A DNA stretch of 64,000 nt, taken from positions 699,136 to 763,135 of the forward strand of contig CAJNDS010002213.1 in assembly GCA_905221605.1 (NCBI GenBank), given 5' to 3'. Every line of letters starts with the position of its first letter. Within the stretch, counting starts at the first letter, position 1. Position numbers and translations under genes: made by a program. Below are positions 43,501-49,500 of this stretch, one piece after another. This stretch comes from Symbiodinium natans (Eukaryota; Sar; Dinophyceae; Suessiales; Symbiodiniaceae). The notes under the pieces are model-generated. The model was not told where the DNA came from and ran no database searches. It saw only the letters and a program-made list of their open reading frames with translations.

Positions 43501-46500
43501 AGCCTCAGCTTGGACCAATCCCGCATGCGAAAGGCCCAACTGGCGAGGAGACTCAAAAACGAGAGGCCTTGGGAGCTTGAAACACTCTGCATCCCAAACA
43601 GGGTTTAGGGTTTAGGGTTTAAGGTTTAGGGTTTAGGGTTTAGGGTTGAGGGTTTTGGGTTTAGGGTTTAGGGTTTAGGGTTTCGGGTTTAGGGTTTAGG
43701 GTTTTTAGGGTTTAAGGTTTAGGGTTTAGGGTTTAGGGGTTTAGGGGTTTAGGGGTTGAGGATTCGGGATTAATCAGCATGATCTGACCCTTCTACTCCT
43801 CTAAGGTTGCAGAGCACCTTCGTCTTCCCGTCACAGCAAAGCTCGGTTCCCCTCGGGTTTCGCTTACAAACCATACACCCTAAACCCCAAACCGCACACC
43901 CTACATCCTAAACTCCCAACCCTACACTCAACACCCTGAGCCCTTAACCCTAGACCCTAAACGCTAAACCCATGTGTGTGGAATTCCAGGGCCTCGCCCT
44001 CGCGACTGACGATTGCACGTGAGTCCCCCAGGTTTGCCACCACGATCTGGGCGCCCGTGGGTTTGGTTGGGCTTTGGGTTCAGGTTTCAAGGCTCAGGGT
44101 TAGGGTTTTGGGGGCTAGGTTTCGGGGTTTGGGGTTTGGGGTTTAGGGTTTTGGGCTTCTGCGGGGCCCTCAGGGCTGCAAAGCCTCACTAGTGTCAATC
44201 AAGGCGTCTGATTGCTAGTTGCCTTTGATTTGCGGGGTTTGGTGAAACCAAAAAGCCTCAAACCCGAAAACCCTAAGCCGGAAATGCCAAACCCTAAACC
44301 CTGAACCCTAAACCCTAAACCCTAAACCCAAAACCCTCAACCCTATACCCATGTCAATGAGGTACTCGGGCTGCCACTCGCAGCGGCATCCCCACCTGCG
44401 CTGGGCCATCGCACCTGGGCCATCCAAGGCTTGAGGGTTTAGGGTTTAGGGTTTAGGGTTTAGGGTTTAGGGTTTAATGTTGACTTCGCATTAAAAAACC
44501 CCCCCCCCTTGATTGATCAATCTCTCCGGCCAGGGCCTCCTCAATTTTATTCGCCTAAATCCTGGTAGGACGTACTATTAGTTACTATTAGTTTTAGTAG
44601 CAACCTGCAACGTCGCCCCCTAAATCCGGGGCTTGATTTTATAATTGTGGCGGGTTTCAATATTGTGTTCCGGACCCGGGATTTTATAATTGTAGCGGGA
44701 ATTCCTAATGTGAAGTCAACATTAGGGTTTAGGGTTTAGGGTTTAGGGTTTAGGGTTTAGGGTTTAGGGTTTAGGGGTCAGGGTTTAGGGTTTAGGGTTT
44801 AGGGTTTAGGGTTTAGGGTTTAGGGTTTAGGGTTTAGGGTTTAGGGTTTAGGGGTCAGGGTTAGGGTTAGGGTTTAGGGTTTAGGGTTTCGGGAGCCTGA
44901 CAAGTCCTTCAACACACAGCCAGGTGGGAGCTTGGGGCTTTTCGGGGGTTTAGGGTTTACTGGCTAGGCTTTAGGGTTTAGGGTTTAGGGAGTTTGGCGT
45001 TTGTTGGGGTTTTAGGGTTTAGGATTTGGGGGTCTAGTAGGTTCGGGGCTTAGGGGGTAAGGAAAAATGCTAATATTATTCCCGTATGGCCCCTAAATCA
45101 TTTTTATACTCGAGGAACCCCCAAAACCCTATTCCAATTATTCAGGGCCCAAGTGGAAACTGCCCTAAACCCCAAACCCTAAACCCGAAACCCCAAAACC
45201 CGAAAAAAACCTACACCCTAAACCCTCAAAAACCCTAAACCCTACACCCGAATCCCTAACCAAACCCTAAACCCTAAACCCGACAAACGCCCCCTATATT
45301 TGGGGCCTTATTGGAGGTTCCCCAAACTGGGGATCAGCTTCCGTGAGTCGACCATCCTCCTTAAACGCACGACCCTGAAACCCCCCAAGCCCGAAAGAAA
45401 ACCGCAAGGCCCTGACTGTGCAGGGTTTTGGGCTTAGGGCTCCGGGCTTAGGGCTTAGGGCTTAGGGCTTAGGGTTCAGGGCTTAGGGTTTAGGGTTTAG
45501 GGTTTAGGGCTTAGGGCCTAGGGCTCAGGGCTTAGGGCTTACCCGTCTCAAACCCGGAGAAAACCCCGCAAACCCGAGAAAGCCACTGTGATCTTTGGAA
45601 GAAAACCCCAGAACAAAGCACCCTAAGCCCCAAGCCCTAAACCCTAGACCCTAAACTAAACCCTAAACCCTAAACCCTAAACCCTAAACTCTAAACCCTA
45701 AACCCTAAACCCCAAACCCGACCGTCGGTTCCCGACTGCTGGCTGGGTCCCGGCACTCCACCATGGCCATGACTGCCGTGCTCCCCATGAGGCCAAAAGA
45801 GTTCCTGTTTGGGATGCTTTAGGTTTAGGGTTTCGGGTTTAGGGTTTAGGGTTTCGGGTTTAGGGTTTAGGGTTTGGGGGTGAGGGTTGAGGGTTTAGGG
45901 TTTAGGGTTTAGGGCTTCGGGCTTAGGGTTTAGGGTTTAGGGTTGAGGCTTGAGGGTTGAGGGTTTAGGGTTCCCCCTTATCCTAGCAGCTCCTGCGTAG
46001 GGATTATAGTCCCCTCTACTATAATCCCTACTAAGGAGCATCCCAAGTTCCTGTCCCAGAGGTTCTTAGGGGCTTTGGAGGTTTGGATGTTTTGGGTTTT
46101 TGGGATATTCGGTTTTTGGGTTTTTGGGTTTTTGAGATTTAGGTTTTTTTGGGAAGTGGGTTTCGGAGCTTTGGGTTTTTTGGGCTTGTGGGTTTTGGGA
46201 TTCGTGGGGGGTTGGTTTTTTTGGGAGTTTCGGGGCTTTGGGTATGGGGCTTGGGTGCGGGATTTTGGGTTCAGAAATGAAATCCTGGCAATTTCACCCT
46301 TATGTTGTTCATGAGAGCTCCTCAAGCAGAAAACTAAACCCCAAACCGGAAATTCTGTTCGGTTTCTTATGAGTTTGCGAAGGTGAAGGCTGAGGGACGG
46401 GGGGTGCGAAAAGAGAGCAGACGCGAGAGCCTGCAGGGTTTCTGGGCTTGAGGGTTTAGGATTTAGGCGTGCAAACCAGCAAACCTCTAAAGCCCTAAAG

Positions 46501-49500
46501 CCAAATAACCCCTCAAGCCAAACCCAAAAGCCCTAAGCCCTAGACCCTAAACCCTAAACCCTCAAAATTTCTTGACATGGGCCCAGCGGCCTAACGCAGC
46601 TTTCGATGGCCTTGCCGCCTCAAGAGCCGCTTGGCGGGGGGGGGGGGGGGGGGTAGGGGTGATGACGTTTAGGGTTTAGGGTTACGAGTTTAGGGTTAAG
46701 GGTTTAGGGTTAACGATTTAGGGCTTAGGGTGCCCTAAACCCTAAACCCAAAGAGGATGTGAGTTGTTTTACCACTAAAAGTCACTAGCCTTTGGAGTTT
46801 AGGGTTTAGTTGGGGTTGTTGAAGGCCAAGTCCAACATTTTCAGGTTGAGGGCTTGGGTTTGGGGTCAGTTTGGGTCAGGGGGTTTAGGGAAGGGGGGCT
46901 TAGGGTTTAGGGTTTAGGGTTTAGAGTTTAGGGTTTAGGGTTTAGGGTTTAGGGATTAGGGACTAGGGTTTAGGGTTTAGGGGTTCAGGGGGATTTAAGG
47001 CTTGGGGCTTACATGCTTCAGGACATATCGGCTTTCAGGCTTGGGGCTTGAGCCCTAGACACCCTAAACCCTAAACCCTAAACCCTAAACCCTAAACCCT
47101 AAACCCTAAACCCTAAACCCTAAACCCTAAACCCTTCACCGCCTGCGAGCTGGAGGTAGCCTTGCGACCCCTGCCCATCCAGGCGCAGTGCCTGCAGGCG
47201 GTGCGGTCCAGGGTCTGCTTGAAGGTTTGACCCTAAACCGTAAACCCTAAACCCTAAACCCTAAACCCGAAACCCGAAACCCTAAACCCGAAACCCGAAA
47301 CCCTAAACCCGAAATCCTAAACCCTAAACCCTAACCCTAAACCCTAAACCCGAAACCCTAAACCCTAAACCCGAAACCCTAAGCCAAAAGAACTTAAGAC
47401 CCCTGAGTCCCTGAACCCCGCAGACGGCCTCGTCAAACTCTAACAGCGCCTCGCCTGAGGCCGTTTTGGGGTTTAGAGTTTAGGATTTAGGGTTTAGGGT
47501 TTCGAGTTTGGGGTTTAGGGGTTAGAGTTTAGGGTTTAGGGCTTAGGGTTTATTTAAGAGTCCTTTTTGGGGGCTGCTGCTATCACAAGGAACCTAGAAG
47601 CAAAAAAGTGTACAGCTGGGCTACCCAACAACAAGCAATTGGGGCTGGTAAGAGATACGGGCTTTAACCCCAGGTTTGCAGCGCAGGGTTCCCCCGAAAC
47701 CCTAAACCCCAAACCACTAAACCCTATACCCTACACCAAAACCCTAAACCCCTAAACCCCAAACCCCTAAACCGTAAGCCCCACACCAAAAACCCTAAAC
47801 CCCGGAATCCCAAATCCCGAATATGTAGGACTTCTCAGGGCAGCGCTCATCACCGTCACTGGCAGACTGGTGGGGTCTGCGCGGCAATCAAGTTTAGGGG
47901 AAAGGGTTGCGGGTTAGGGTTTAGGGTTTCGGGTTTAGGGTTTAGGGTTAGGGTTTAGTGCTTGGGGTTTGGGGCTTAGGGTCAAGAGAACGGAGAAACC
48001 TTGAGCGAGCATGGTTGCAGAAGAATTAGAAGCAACCCTCAACCCTAAACCCCAGAGGGTGCGTGTTTTTAACATACATTCTGGTTTCCTTATAGAGCTC
48101 CTAAACCCGAGATCCTTAATCCTGAACCCTGAACCCTTAACCCTTAGCCCTTGACACTTAGCCCTTAACCCTTAACTCTGTTTTGGCCTCAAGGTCCTTC
48201 GGATTTTCCAAATTCAGGTTTGGGGTTTGAAAGCTACGCTGCAGGTCTCCAGACAAACTCAGAATGAGCTCTAGACAGGGCTTAGGATGTTAGGTTTGAG
48301 GGTTTAGGGTTTAGGGTTCAGGGTTTCGGGGTTTGGGGTTTCGGGTTTAGGGTTTAGGGTTTAGGGTGAGGGCTTAGGGTTCAGGGCTTAGAGTTTAGGG
48401 TTAGGGAACGTCCAAGTGCAGTTCGGGTTTGGGGTCTAACGCTGCCAACTCAACTTTAGAGCAAAGAAGCTCAAAGCAAAAGACCGCAAGACAACCCGAG
48501 CCCCTAAACCCTAAACTTCTAGAACTAACTCCCAACTCAAACCCCCAAACCCGAACAAACACCCCAATCCTAGCCCTAAACCCTAAACCCTAAACCCTAA
48601 ACCCGAAACCCTAAACCCTGAACCCTGAACCCTAATGAATGCCCGAGATCCTACAAGAGGCCTTCGGCATCCGGCAGGCACTCCAGCGCTGCGGCCTGAA
48701 TGCCATTCGGCCTCGGCCCCAACTGCTCCTTCTGGGGTTTAGGGTTTAGGGTTTAGGGTTCAGGGTGCAGGGTTTCGGGTTGAGGGTTTAGGGTTTAGGG
48801 CTTAGGGATTAGGGTGTAGGGTGTAGGGTTTAGGATTAGGGTTAGGATTTCGGGTTTAGGGTTTAGGCTGTAGGGTTTAGTAGGGTTTGAGGTTTAGGGA
48901 CCCTACACCCTAATCCCCAAACCCTTAGGTTCTGGGGGCTGAGGGTTGCGAATCTGGGCTTCCAGGCTTTAAGGCTCTTAGGGTTAGGGTTTAGGGTTTT
49001 GGGTTTTAGGGGGCTACTTTTGAGGTCAGGATGTGGGGTTTGGGGTTTCGGGGAGGGGTTAGATATGGCAGTCCGTACTCCAAAACAACACCCCATAGGC
49101 ATTGAGAGGTCTAGCCCTCAACCCTAAACCGTAAACGCTAACCCGTAAACCCTTGGCCTACGCGCGCTGCAGCGTAAGCCTCCGGCAATTCTTGGGCCGC
49201 GCGCTGTGACACAAGGGACCCCCCATGCCCATCAAAGACGCCAAACCTGGGTTTGAAGTGGTTTGGCGTTTAGGGTTTGAGGTTTGCGGCTTCAGGGTTT
49301 CAACCTCGGCTTGGACCATGACGAGTTAGTTGAGCCGTTTCCTCTGCGTAGGAGGGGCATCATGTTGGGGGTACTATAGCCTCCCGTCTAGGAGTGTGGG
49401 CTATTTCCGGTTCAGGTCTAGGCTGCGTCTTCTTTAAAAGCCCACCATCTTAGAGCGCTGACCCGGGTGTTTACTGTAGGGGGCGCTGAACCTGGATCCC

